A stretch of DNA of 53,432 nt, taken from positions 1 through 53,432 of the forward strand of contig JBIILZ010000012.1 in NCBI GenBank assembly GCA_044338255.1, given 5' to 3'. Both the position numbers and the translations under genes were made by a program. The DNA is from CAIUVD01 sp044338255. Lineage in GTDB: Bacteria > Planctomycetota > UBA11346. This document shows positions 42,982 to 52,023 of this stretch, piece by piece; position 1 is the first letter of the stretch; every line of letters begins with the position of its first letter. Under the pieces are notes generated by a model, which was given only the letters and a program-made list of their open reading frames with translations, was not told where the DNA came from and did not search any database.

Positions 42982-44082
42982 CTAATAGAGGAGACGGACC
43001 CGCCCACTACCGCCTCCGCCTTGATACCATTCCAGGGACAACGGCACACCGGCGGCGGGCATGGTGATCTGCTTTTGGGTTCGCCCGGGATTGCCGTCGA
43101 GCAACAGGATTTCTTCACCGACGAAGGCGCGTGCGCGTTTGCTGGCCTCGACTGCCAACCACAGCGGCCCGGCTTGCGGTGCCTGGATCCAGCCCTGCCA
43201 ATGCCCGACGACGCCGGTTTTGAACTCGGTCCCGGGCAGGGGGGTCGCGAAGTCGACGGTGGCATCGATGCGTTGCAGCTCCGCGGCCAGCCCGTCGAGC
43301 ACGATCATCGGGTAGGTCGGATCGGCGTAACAGTCCACTTTTGAGACATCCTGGCGATAGGGATCGCGGCGGTGCGCTTCCCAGGCGGTGGGCGCCAAGG
43401 CATCACGGCAATCGAAGAGCGAGAAATACTTACACATTCCTTCCAGTCCCCAGCTGCGCTGCGGATGGGCATCTGGCCAGATGCGTTTGACCACGATGAG
43501 GTAGGTCGGGACGGTATCCTGCGCCATGGTTTGGATGTAGCGTTCCATGCCGAGCATGGCGATACCCGGGGACACGCCCAGAGGATCATCCAATTCGGCG
43601 AGTACGGCTGCGCCCATGCGCTTGTTGTCCTTGTGGCCGCTGCTGCGCTCACGGTAGGCGGTACGGGCGGCGATGAGCGAATGCGGAAAGGCCTTTTCGA
43701 GCAGCTCGCCACCTTGGCGAGCATACGGCACAGCTTCGTTTCCCTGGAAAGCGTTGAAATTATTCTGCTGCCCGGCCATCAAGTAGACGCGATCATGCAT
43801 TCCCTGGGCGACGTCGGCATAGGAGATCAGTCGCGGCTTGCCTTGGGCGTCGAAGATCCCTTTCTCACCGCTGCGTAGTTCGCGGCAGATGCGATAGGCG
43901 ACCGCCAGCGGTTCGGCGCGTTGGCCGGAAAAAGCCATCGCCGCCTGATCCGCGGCCAGCGCCAAGGCCTCCTTTTCCGGCGCGACCGGCTTTGCGAGCG
44001 ATGCATCCATCGTCAAGGCGGCGAGATAGTCCGTGAGATAGCCGACGGCCTGCTCTTTGGGAATGCGTGCCGAGGCGATCAT
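42982..44082 (-). CDS. Central fragment ORF with truncated PA14 domain
   Basis: 366-codon open frame between the second TGA and the TAG of the degraded gene. The first 250 residues match no family I recognise (QQNNFNAFQGNEAVPYARQG, RMGAAVLAELDDP, YIQTMAQDTVPTYLIVVKRI). The last 80 are most of a PA14 domain (GHWQGWIQAPQAGPLWLAVE, SLEWYQGGGGSGRVRLLY), ending where the conserved Trp should be. The absence of a ribosome-binding site and the loss of the signal peptide argue against independent function. Confidence 0.4.
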   Translation of the reverse strand: MIASARIPKEQAVGYLTDYLAALTMDASLAKPVAPEKEALALAADQAAMAFSGQRAEPLAVAYRICRELRSGEKGIFDAQGKPRLISYADVAQGMHDRVYLMAGQQNNFNAFQGNEAVPYARQGGELLEKAFPHSLIAARTAYRERSSGHKDNKRMGAAVLAELDDPLGVSPGIAMLGMERYIQTMAQDTVPTYLIVVKRIWPDAHPQRSWGLEGMCKYFSLFDCRDALAPTAWEAHRRDPYRQDVSKVDCYADPTYPMIVLDGLAAELQRIDATVDFATPLPGTEFKTGVVGHWQGWIQAPQAGPLWLAVEASKRARAFVGEEILLLDGNPGRTQKQITMPAAGVPLSLEWYQGGGGSGRVRLLY

Positions 44083-44889
44083 CCAGCTGACATCCGCGTA
44101 GCCGCTGCGCAGGATCGGACTGACATCCTTGTAGGATTCGCCTCAGCGATTGGCGACGTTGAAGGTCAGCGGATCGCAGCGCGAGTGGTCGATGGGAACG
44201 GTCGTAGCGAGCGGCTGGTGCTGGTGGGCGGTCGCCGACACATATGCGTATTGGCCCCAGGCGCTGGTGGGAGGATCTTGCAGCGCTGGCCGGAAATCGC
44301 GAGTTGCCGCCATGCGCAGGGCCTTTCCGGCAGGCGCATCCGCGGCTTCGGGAAAACGCGCATAGGCTGCCATGGCTGCCCGGGTATCTCCGCGGACCAC
44401 ATCCAGCCACATGTCCGGCAACGCCTGTTCCAAGGTCGTGGGGAGCTTCCCCAAGCGTAATTTCAGGCGGATGGCACTGACCTCTTCGGCGTAGCCCAGC
44501 CAGGGACCGATCGCTCCGGTGATGTCGTCATCGCCGCCAAAGGCGAGTCCGACATAGGCGTATTCGGCCTTCGCTCAGAGTTCGGTATTTTCGGGGGCGA
44601 GCGTGAGTGGTTCGCGGAGACTTGCCAAGCAGGTGATCAGATGCCGCGAATTCCATGACGACAAAGGATCGAGTGGTTCTTCGTCATTCGCGCCGGTCAC
44701 GAACACGGCCAATAACACAAGGTAATTAATGCGGAGAGGCAATGACATCGTCAAAGACTAGATATGTGGATTCACGGTGCAGCGCCCGCAAACGTCAACC
44801 TGGAATTTCGAACTGCGACCGTATCGGTTGACCAACGACGTGATCACGACCAAGTTCATCCACCGCATCCGCTTGAAGAAGAGAACCCC

Positions 44890-45162
44890 ATGGCCATCGA
44901 GATCTCAGCCGAATCACGCACGGCCGCCCTGCATTCACTGGAACGCTATTTTGAGGCGAACATGGATGAGCCTCTCGGCAATCTCGCCGCCCATGGATTG
45001 CTGGAATTCATTTTGCCCGAGATCGGTCCGCTGGTGTACAATCAGGCTCTTGAAGCCGCCAAGGAAAGGCTGGTTGCGAGGGCCATGGATGTTGAAAGTG
45101 AATTGTATCAGGAGCTTTTCACGTATTGGCGAAATGCAGCACGGAACAAGAGGGATCGATAG
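44890..45162 (+). CDS. DUF2164-family protein
   Basis: 90 aa, the usual DUF2164 size. IEISAESRTAALHSLERYF, MDEPLGNLAAHGLLEFIL and EIGPLVYNQALEAAKERL fit the family consensus, which is a small helical protein of unknown role. AAGAAGAG precedes the ATG; the frame extends to 44764, but that part has no family similarity. It is divergent from the degraded gene and upstream of the signalling operon. Confidence 0.85.
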   Translation: MAIEISAESRTAALHSLERYFEANMDEPLGNLAAHGLLEFILPEIGPLVYNQALEAAKERLVARAMDVESELYQELFTYWRNAARNKRDR

Positions 45163-45264
45163 AACACGACATATTGCAAAATGCAGGGTACTGCGATTTG
45201 ACGTGACCCTGCCGTAAAATCTTGGTACATTAAAAGTCCAAAATTTTATCAGCAGGGTTTTTTG

Positions 45265-48096
45265 ATGTTCCAAGTTGGGTCGTGTCGGTTGATGGTGTAC
45301 CGAGCCGCTTTTGTGGTGGTGGGCATATTTCTGATGGGGATCGGTTTCGCGGCCTGGCGCAGTGTCGAAAAGAGCGATGAGGCATCGCGTGGGCGCGAAC
45401 ATACGTATAAAGTCATCCTCGCGCTCGAGGATCTTGAACATTTCTTGATCGATGCCGAGACCTCCGAGCGTGGCTACCTGCTCACCGGCGACGAGGGATT
45501 TGTCACTCATTTCAAGGCTGCGTGCATGACCGCGCGGGAAAATTTACGCGACATCCGCCAACTGACCCTCGACAATATCAAGCAGCAACAGCACCTTGAT
45601 CACGCCGATCAGGTGATCGGCGAGCGCGTCAATTGGCTCCAGGAGACCATCAACGTCCGCCGTGAGCAGGGGTTGGAGATGGCTCAGAAACGCGTCGGTA
45701 ATTCCAGCCGACGTTCGCAGATGAGCGCGGCGCACGGCATCATCGCCGGCATGCGCAAGGTCGAGGTAGAGCTTCTCGTCGAACGCGAAGGGCGCGCCGT
45801 GGCCGACCAGCGTCTGGGGCTGATCCTGGTGATCTCCGCGAGTTTCTCGGCGACGGCAATGGTCGGCATCCTGGCTTGGCGGGCCTTGCGCAACATGGCC
45901 CTGCTCGCATCCCAGGAGCACCTCCAGACGCGTCTGGTCAAGCTCGGGGCGGTGTTGCTCGATAGCAGCAATACGGCCCAGCAGGCGCAGCAGATCATCG
46001 ATCATTTCGTCTCTACCTGCGGTGTTCTGGTCGGCCTCCTGCAGCGGGTCGATGACGATGGCAGTGTGGTGGTCATTTCCGCATGGGGTCGGCAGATGGA
46101 CATCGGTGAACGCAAGGTTGCGCCCAGCGGCCTGCTTGCCGAGGTCATACGCACCGCCGAACCGCAACGTCTCACGGCCGTGCCTGCGGGATATCTGCCA
46201 GTCACCTCTGGGCTCGGATCCCGGTCGCCGACGTGGATCCTTCTCCAGCCCCTGGTCCACCAGGGACGCGTCGAAGGCGTGCTCGAACTCGGCGGCTTCG
46301 AACCCTTGTCATCCGTCACCGAGACGTTCATCCCGCCGGCTGCCCAACAGGTCGCCGTCGCGCTCGCCAGCGCGCGGGTGGTGGCGCGCATTGCCGAGCT
46401 GCTGCACACCGCCCGAACGCAGGGTGAAGAGCTCCGCGCACAACAGGAGGAGCTCGCGCAGATCAACGCCGATCTCGAGGGGCAGGCCCGGCAACTGACC
46501 CAGGCCTCAAGCTACAAGTCGCAATTCCTTTCGAAGATGTCGCACGAATTACGGACTCCGCTCAACAGTCTGCTGATTCTTTCGCGGCAGCTCGCCGACA
46601 ATCCCGATGCGCACCTCAGCGAACGCGAAGTACGCTATGCCCGTACCATCCATGATGCCGGGCGTGATCTGCTGACCTTGATCGAGAGCATCCTCGATCT
46701 GGCCAAGATCGAATCCGGGACGGTGACGATCACGCCGCAGCGCGTCATCATCGCCGATCTGTGCACTGCCGTCGAAGCCACCATGCGTCCGTTGGCCGAA
46801 CAGAAGAAGCTGGTGCTGTCGGTGATGATCGATCCGCAATTGCCGCCGGCGGTGCAGATCGACGGCCATCGTCTGCAGCAGATCCTCATCAATCTGCTGA
46901 GCAATGCCGTGAAGTTCACCGGCTCCGGACGCGGTGGGCGTGAGGGGCGCGATGGACGTGAGGGCCGCGATGGGATCGGACGGGTCACGTTGCAGGTCAC
47001 GCGCTTGCAAGAGCGACTTCTGTGGGTGGTGCGCGACAACGGGCAGGGCATCCCGGAAGACGAGCTCATTGCCATCTTCGAACCCTTTCATCAAGGGCCC
47101 GGAGCCGTCGGTATCGGCACCGGCCTGGGCCTGACCATCAGCCGTGACCTCGCGCGTCTGCTGGGAGGGACCTTGTCGGCGTCGAGCGTCCTCGGCGAGG
47201 GCAGCGTCTTCACCTTGGATGTGCCCCTGCTCGTGCTGCCTGTGGTCGTTGAACAGGCGCCGCCGTCGCGCGTGCTACCCGCCGTGCCCGCTCAACAGAG
47301 CAGCGAGCCGCTGATCATCTCGCGCACGGTGCTGGTGATCGAGAACGATCGGATCCATTGCGCGGCGGTGGTCGCCGCCTTGCAGGCCCCGGGAGTGGAG
47401 ATCCGCACCGTTGCCGATGGTGCGGCGGCGGTGGCGGTACTGGACTCGACCAAGGTCGATTGCATCGTCCTCGATCTCGGCCTGCCCGATGTCGGCGGCA
47501 TCCAGTTGCTCGCTGAGTTGCGCAAAAGCGACGCCGGAAAAAACGCACGCATCATCGTCCATACCGCGCGGAATCTGAGTCCCAGTGAGCTGCGAGAATT
47601 GGATCGCTGTGCCGACGCGGTGGTCTTGAAGCGCGGAGCCACCCTGCAGCGCTTGGCGGATGAGGTCACTCTGCATCTGTGTCGTTCACGCCCGACCCTG
47701 GCGATGGTCGCGGTCGTGCCCGGCCTTGCCGGGCGCACGATCCTGCTCGCCGACGACGATGTGCGCAACGTCTTCGCCTTGGCCAGCGTCCTTGAACATC
47801 AGGGGCTGCAGGTCCTCACTGCCGATAACGGGCGCCAGGTCCTGCAGCTGCTCGCGACCACCCCGACGATCTCCTTGGTGTTGCTCGATCTCATGATGCC
47901 GGTCCTCGATGGTTACAAGGCCCTCGCCGAGATCCGCGCCGATGCGCGCTGGGCGGCCCTGCCGGTGGTGGTGTTGACAGCCAAGGCCATGCCCGGCGAG
48001 CGCGAGCAGGCGATGGCCGGTGGGGCCACGGATTTCCTCACCAAGCCGGTCGATACTGATCGCCTGCTGGCCATCCTCCGCGAGCAGCTGTGCTAG
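45265..48096 (+). CDS. Hybrid sensor histidine kinase (CHASE3-GAF-HisKA-HATPase-REC-REC)
   Basis: 943-aa membrane kinase. Two membrane helices (about 12-30 and 185-205) flank a CHASE3-type sensor (DAETSERGYLLTGDEGF). A GAF domain (about 230-375), a coiled coil and HisKA with MSHELRTPLNSL (His427) follow, then HATPase (NLLSNAVKF, GTGLGLTIS). Two receivers have Asp at about 737 (VLDLGLPDVGG) and 874 (LLDLMMPVLDG). The HATPase linker contains a GREGRDG repeat. Its last codons overlap the cheR frame. CHASE3 proteins sense extracellular signals; this one probably feeds the operon's later kinase or an unlinked target. Confidence 0.92.
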   Translation: MFQVGSCRLMVYRAAFVVVGIFLMGIGFAAWRSVEKSDEASRGREHTYKVILALEDLEHFLIDAETSERGYLLTGDEGFVTHFKAACMTARENLRDIRQLTLDNIKQQQHLDHADQVIGERVNWLQETINVRREQGLEMAQKRVGNSSRRSQMSAAHGIIAGMRKVEVELLVEREGRAVADQRLGLILVISASFSATAMVGILAWRALRNMALLASQEHLQTRLVKLGAVLLDSSNTAQQAQQIIDHFVSTCGVLVGLLQRVDDDGSVVVISAWGRQMDIGERKVAPSGLLAEVIRTAEPQRLTAVPAGYLPVTSGLGSRSPTWILLQPLVHQGRVEGVLELGGFEPLSSVTETFIPPAAQQVAVALASARVVARIAELLHTARTQGEELRAQQEELAQINADLEGQARQLTQASSYKSQFLSKMSHELRTPLNSLLILSRQLADNPDAHLSEREVRYARTIHDAGRDLLTLIESILDLAKIESGTVTITPQRVIIADLCTAVEATMRPLAEQKKLVLSVMIDPQLPPAVQIDGHRLQQILINLLSNAVKFTGSGRGGREGRDGREGRDGIGRVTLQVTRLQERLLWVVRDNGQGIPEDELIAIFEPFHQGPGAVGIGTGLGLTISRDLARLLGGTLSASSVLGEGSVFTLDVPLLVLPVVVEQAPPSRVLPAVPAQQSSEPLIISRTVLVIENDRIHCAAVVAALQAPGVEIRTVADGAAAVAVLDSTKVDCIVLDLGLPDVGGIQLLAELRKSDAGKNARIIVHTARNLSPSELRELDRCADAVVLKRGATLQRLADEVTLHLCRSRPTLAMVAVVPGLAGRTILLADDDVRNVFALASVLEHQGLQVLTADNGRQVLQLLATTPTISLVLLDLMMPVLDGYKALAEIRADARWAALPVVVLTAKAMPGEREQAMAGGATDFLTKPVDTDRLLAILREQLC

Positions 48097-48908
48097 CGGG
48101 GACGCTCATCCCCCCGGAATCGATGCGACATCTGCTGCATGAGCTGACGGTATTGTCCGGCTATGATTTCTCCGGTTATGCCAGTGCCTCATGTCAACGT
48201 CTGCTGGCGAGCGCGGTTCGTCGCGAAAGCCTGTCGACGGTGGAGGAACTGTGTGCACGCATTCAGGACGATGTCGATTGCCGCAGGCGCGTGCTGCGCG
48301 GACTGGTGGTGCCGGCAACGCAAATCTTTCGCGATCCGGAGATGTTCGCCGCCCTACGCGGTCAAGTCCTCCCGTATCTGGCAACTTGGCCGAAGATCCG
48401 CATCTGGATCGCAGGCTGTGCCACGGGCGAGGAGGTCTGGTCGCTGGCAGTGCTGCTGGCGGAAGAGGGGTTGCTGGAATGGTGCACGATCTGGGCCACG
48501 GATGTCGATGCCGAGTTGGTCGAGATCGCGCAGCGGGGCATCTATCATGAGGATTCATTCAACGAGGCCGCCGCCCGGCTGCGCGCCAGCGGCGGAGGGG
48601 ATCTCTCCACCTACCTGATCCCGGGTAGCGGCCGGTTTGTCGAAGATCTTCGCGACCAGATCCATTTTTCCCAACATAACCTGGCACTCGACGGGATTTT
48701 CAATGAGTTCCACCTCATCCTCTGTCGCAATGTCCTGCTCTATTTCGGCCAAGAATTGCGGCAGCGGGCGCTGAGCTTGTTGGTCGCCAGTTTGGCTGAT
48801 CTAGGTGTATTGTGCCTTGGCGCCCAGGAGTCGTCACCCATGGAACAGCCGGAACTGGTGCCTTTGGATGCCCTTCGCCGACTCTATCGCAAGGAGCCTG
48901 CGCGATGA
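48090..48908 (+). CDS. CheR-type protein-glutamate methyltransferase
   Basis: 272 aa. It has the N-terminal helical domain (SGYDFSGYASASCQRLLASA) and the SAM-binding methyltransferase domain (RIWIAGCATGEEVWSLAVLL, then HLILCRNVLLYF). It would methylate glutamates on a receptor-like protein using SAM. The start is a GTG overlapping the upstream kinase, or the ATG at 48123. No CheB methylesterase and no methyl-accepting receptor are in the window, so the target may be one of the flanking kinases. The stop overlaps the next gene (ATGA). Confidence 0.9.
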   Translation: MLAGTLIPPESMRHLLHELTVLSGYDFSGYASASCQRLLASAVRRESLSTVEELCARIQDDVDCRRRVLRGLVVPATQIFRDPEMFAALRGQVLPYLATWPKIRIWIAGCATGEEVWSLAVLLAEEGLLEWCTIWATDVDAELVEIAQRGIYHEDSFNEAAARLRASGGGDLSTYLIPGSGRFVEDLRDQIHFSQHNLALDGIFNEFHLILCRNVLLYFGQELRQRALSLLVASLADLGVLCLGAQESSPMEQPELVPLDALRRLYRKEPAR

Positions 48909-51900
48909 CTGATAGTTCGAATACCATCCTGGTGATCAATGATCGCGAAGATCAGATCCTGACCATGGTGACCATCCTGCAGCCATTGGGATACACGTTG
49001 GCGATCGCCACCTCGGGCGAGATCGGCTTGCGCATCCTGCTTGCGCAAGCGATCGCCCTGGTGCTCGTCGATGTGCACATGCCCAACATGGATGGCTTCG
49101 CCTTCGCCGGTATCCTGCGGCAGCGGCCGACCACTGCCGATATCCCGATCATCTTTGTGACCGCCAGCGAGGTGGAGGATACCTCGCGTCTGCGCGGCTA
49201 CGCTTCCGGCTGTATCGACTATGTGCACGTGCCGGTGGATCCGGCCGTGCTCCGCGGGAAGGTCGAAGGCCTGATGCGCATGCATCGGCTGCACACCGAT
49301 CTGCAGTGCGTCAATGCCATGCTTGAGCGCGAGGTCATCACCCGTCGTCAGATCGAAATCGAGATGCGCTCGATCCATGACCACCTCGAGCAGCGCGTCC
49401 ATGAGCGCACCGCCGATCTCGAAAATGCCAATGCCGCCTTGCGCCTGGAGATCAGCGAGCGCACCCGGGTAGCGGAAGCCCTGAGCGCTAGCGAGGCCCG
49501 TCTCAAGCGCGTCATCAATTCCGACATCCTCGGGATCATGTTCTGGGAGGTCGACGGCGGCGTCACTGATGCCAACGATTATTTCCTAGGCATGATCGGT
49601 TATTCGCGCGAAGAATTGATTGCCGGCAGTATCCGCTGGACGGAATTGACCCCGCCGGAACATCTCGTCGCTGATCGGCTGGCGCTCGCGGAAATTCATG
49701 TGCGAGGAGCGTGTACGACGTACGAGAAGGAATACCTGCGCCAGGATGGCACCCGCCTGCCGATTCTCATCGGTGGCGGGCTGCTTCCCGGGACCGGCAT
49801 GCAGGGCGTCTCCTTCGTTATGGACATCAGCGAACGCCGGCGCAGCGAAGCGCTCAAGGATCGCCTCGCTAACTTCGTCGAATCATCGGTAGATGCGATC
49901 TTCAGTCGCGATATCGACGGTCTCATCACCAGCTGGAATCCGGCAGCTGAAACCATTTTCGGCTACCAGGTCGACGAGATCATCGGCAGTTCCATCCATC
50001 AGCTCATCCCTCCCGAACGCAGGGAGGAGGAGTCGCAGATCATGGTCCAGATCATCCGCGGCGAGCGTATCGACCACTTCGAGACCGTACGCCTGCGCAA
50101 GGACGGCTCCCGCATCGATGTCTCGGTGACCATCTCTTCGCTCAAGGACAGTCATGGTCGGATCATCGGCGCTTCGGAGATCACCCGCGACATCAGCGCT
50201 AAGAAGATCGCCGAGCTACGGTTAAAATCGCAATTGGCACGCCTCGACCTGCTCAATCATATCACCCGCGCCATTGGTGCGCACCAGGATCTGCAGCAAA
50301 TCTTTCAGGTTGTCCTGCGGACCCTCGAAGAGCGCCTGCCGATCGACTTCAGCTGCATGTGCCTGTTCGACGCCACGGCCAACGAGTTGATCGTCACCAA
50401 CATCGGCCACGGCGGTGAGCCGCTGGCGACGAGTCTGATGCTCTCGGTGAAATCCGTGGTCCCCGTCGATCGCCAGGGCATCACCCAATGCGTCGCTGGC
50501 CAGCTGATCTACGAGCCAGATACCACGGCGATGACGACGCTCTTTCATCAGCGGCTCGCCGCCGGCGGTCTGCGCTCGTTCGTGATGGCGCCCCTAGCGG
50601 TCGAGAACAAGGTCTTCGGGGTCCTGATGGTGGCGCGCTACCAGGCGCAGGGATTCACCAGCGGCGATTGCGAATTCCTCCTCCAGTTGAGCGCCCATGT
50701 AGCGCTGGCGGCGAATCAGAATCAACTGCATACGGCTTTGCAGCAGGCTTACGACGATCTTCGCCAGAGTCAGCAGGGGGTTATGCTGCAGGAGCGTCTG
50801 CGGGCCCTGGGGCAGATGGCCAGTGGCATCGCCCACGACATCAGCAACGCCATCACGCCCACCGTCATCTATGTCGAGATGCTGCTCACGCGTGAGGTCG
50901 AGCTTAGCGAGCGTGGCCGGAGGGAGCTGATCATCATCCAGCGTTCGGTGAATGATGTCGCGCAAACCGTGGCCCGCCTCGGCGAATTCTACCGTCAAGG
51001 TGATTATTCGGCGCCGCCGGTGGCGATCTCGCTCAATGAGCTGGTTCCGCAGGTCGTCGATCTGACCCGTGCGCGCTGGAGCGACATGCCGCAGCAGCGC
51101 GGCATCGTCATCGACATGCAGGCGGATCTGGCGGCGGACCTGCCGGCGATCATGGGCAATGCCAGCGAGATCCGCGAAGCCCTCATCAACCTCGTCTTCA
51201 ACGCCGTCGACGCCATGCCGAAGGGTGGCACGATCACCATCCGGACCACGATCCTTTTCAGCGTGCACGAAGAGACCCAGATCCAGATCGAGGTCTCCGA
51301 CAGCGGCTCGGGCATGGATGAGGAGACGCGTCAACGCTGCCTCGATCCGTTTTTCACCACCAAGGGTGAGAATGGTAGCGGCCTGGGCCTGGCAATGGTC
51401 TACGGCATCGCTCAACGCCATCACGCCCAGCTGATCATCGATAGTATGGTCGACCTGGGCACCGCCGTGCGTCTGAGCTTCCCCGTGTCGGCGACCCCGG
51501 CGGTGCTCGATCCCGAGGAGAAGAGCGTGCTCACCTCGGCGCCGCAGCGGCTGCTGGTGATCGATGATGATCCCTGGCTACTGGCCTCCCTGCGCGACAT
51601 CCTCATTGAGGATGGTCACAGCGTGACCATCGCCGAACACGGCCAGGCCGGCATCGATATCTTCCGCAGCCTGCACGGGACCGCCGAAGCCTTTACTATC
51701 GTTATCACCGATCTCGGCATGCCGCACGTCGATGGGCGGGCGGTGGCTGGCGCGATCAAGGCCCTCTCCCCGACCACGCCGGTGATCCTGCTGACCGGCT
51801 GGGGTCGGCGCCTGGTCGTCGAAGGCGCGATTCCAGCGCATGTCGATCACGTCCTGAGCAAGCCGCCTAAGATTCAGGAACTGCGACGTCTGTTCGCGCG

Positions 51901-51952
51901 CTATGCCGCGCATAGGTCGGAACAGCAGGCTCTTTTTCCATGTCTTCCATGA
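48905..51952 (+). CDS. Hybrid sensor histidine kinase (REC-PAS-PAS-GAF-HisKA-HATPase-REC)
   Basis: 1015-aa soluble kinase. An N-terminal receiver has Asp56 (LVDVHMPNMDG), but the conserved Lys position reads VPVDP instead of KPxDP, so its phosphorylation switch may be altered. Two PAS domains follow (about 200-320 and 325-440, with WNPAAETIFGYQ), then a GAF domain (about 460-610) and HisKA His644 in SGIAHDISNAITP. The HATPase has SGSGMDEETRQRCLDPFF and GSGLGLAM. A C-terminal receiver has Asp at about 936 (ITDLGMPHVDG) and a proper Lys (LSKPPK). It is the third gene of the overlapping signalling operon. The HDxxN box recalls chemotaxis-unrelated, NtrB-like kinases. Confidence 0.92.
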   Translation: MTDSSNTILVINDREDQILTMVTILQPLGYTLAIATSGEIGLRILLAQAIALVLVDVHMPNMDGFAFAGILRQRPTTADIPIIFVTASEVEDTSRLRGYASGCIDYVHVPVDPAVLRGKVEGLMRMHRLHTDLQCVNAMLEREVITRRQIEIEMRSIHDHLEQRVHERTADLENANAALRLEISERTRVAEALSASEARLKRVINSDILGIMFWEVDGGVTDANDYFLGMIGYSREELIAGSIRWTELTPPEHLVADRLALAEIHVRGACTTYEKEYLRQDGTRLPILIGGGLLPGTGMQGVSFVMDISERRRSEALKDRLANFVESSVDAIFSRDIDGLITSWNPAAETIFGYQVDEIIGSSIHQLIPPERREEESQIMVQIIRGERIDHFETVRLRKDGSRIDVSVTISSLKDSHGRIIGASEITRDISAKKIAELRLKSQLARLDLLNHITRAIGAHQDLQQIFQVVLRTLEERLPIDFSCMCLFDATANELIVTNIGHGGEPLATSLMLSVKSVVPVDRQGITQCVAGQLIYEPDTTAMTTLFHQRLAAGGLRSFVMAPLAVENKVFGVLMVARYQAQGFTSGDCEFLLQLSAHVALAANQNQLHTALQQAYDDLRQSQQGVMLQERLRALGQMASGIAHDISNAITPTVIYVEMLLTREVELSERGRRELIIIQRSVNDVAQTVARLGEFYRQGDYSAPPVAISLNELVPQVVDLTRARWSDMPQQRGIVIDMQADLAADLPAIMGNASEIREALINLVFNAVDAMPKGGTITIRTTILFSVHEETQIQIEVSDSGSGMDEETRQRCLDPFFTTKGENGSGLGLAMVYGIAQRHHAQLIIDSMVDLGTAVRLSFPVSATPAVLDPEEKSVLTSAPQRLLVIDDDPWLLASLRDILIEDGHSVTIAEHGQAGIDIFRSLHGTAEAFTIVITDLGMPHVDGRAVAGAIKALSPTTPVILLTGWGRRLVVEGAIPAHVDHVLSKPPKIQELRRLFARYAAHRSEQQALFPCLP

Positions 51953-51996
51953 CGGAACTTTTTGCAGGTGAATATGTGCATCTTCATGAGGGATTT

Positions 51997-52023
51997 ATGA
52001 TCTATTGCATAATGCGTACTTGA
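51997..52023 (+). promoter_or_regulatory. Possible leader peptide ORF before the LacI-type gene
   Basis: ATG 51997, preceded by GAGGG at a good distance, encodes eight residues (MIYCIMRT) and stops at 52021-52023. That stop overlaps a TTG start of the regulator in another frame. It is the only start here with a good ribosome-binding site, which suggests coupled translation, or a frameshift at the 5' end of the regulator. Confidence 0.35.

Larger units (their letters stand above)
41987..44748 (-). pseudogene. Degraded gene: exported protein with PA14 domain and TPR-like C-terminus
   Basis: Starting at ATG 44748 (signal-like MSLPLRINYLVLLAVFV), one reading frame runs 1.76 kb and is broken only by TGA at 44575-44577 (codon 58), TGA at 44143-44145 and TAG at 42982-42984. 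Sequence flanking each stop continues as sensible protein: NTEL-stop-AKAEYAYVG, FNVANR-stop-GESYKDV and GRVRLLY-stop-DSSGTWQPVPAAWL. The last is a PA14 domain in which Trp is expected at the stop, and all three could be TGG codons with G-to-A changes. Near 42855 the frame shifts into the 319-codon C-terminal part. Its original function is unknown. Alternatives are assembly errors or two short independent genes. Confidence 0.65.

Noticed and set aside
44143..44577. Selenocysteine or programmed readthrough at the two TGA codons
   Set aside because: No SECIS-like hairpin was evident next to either TGA, and a TAG plus a frameshift further on argue for gene decay instead.
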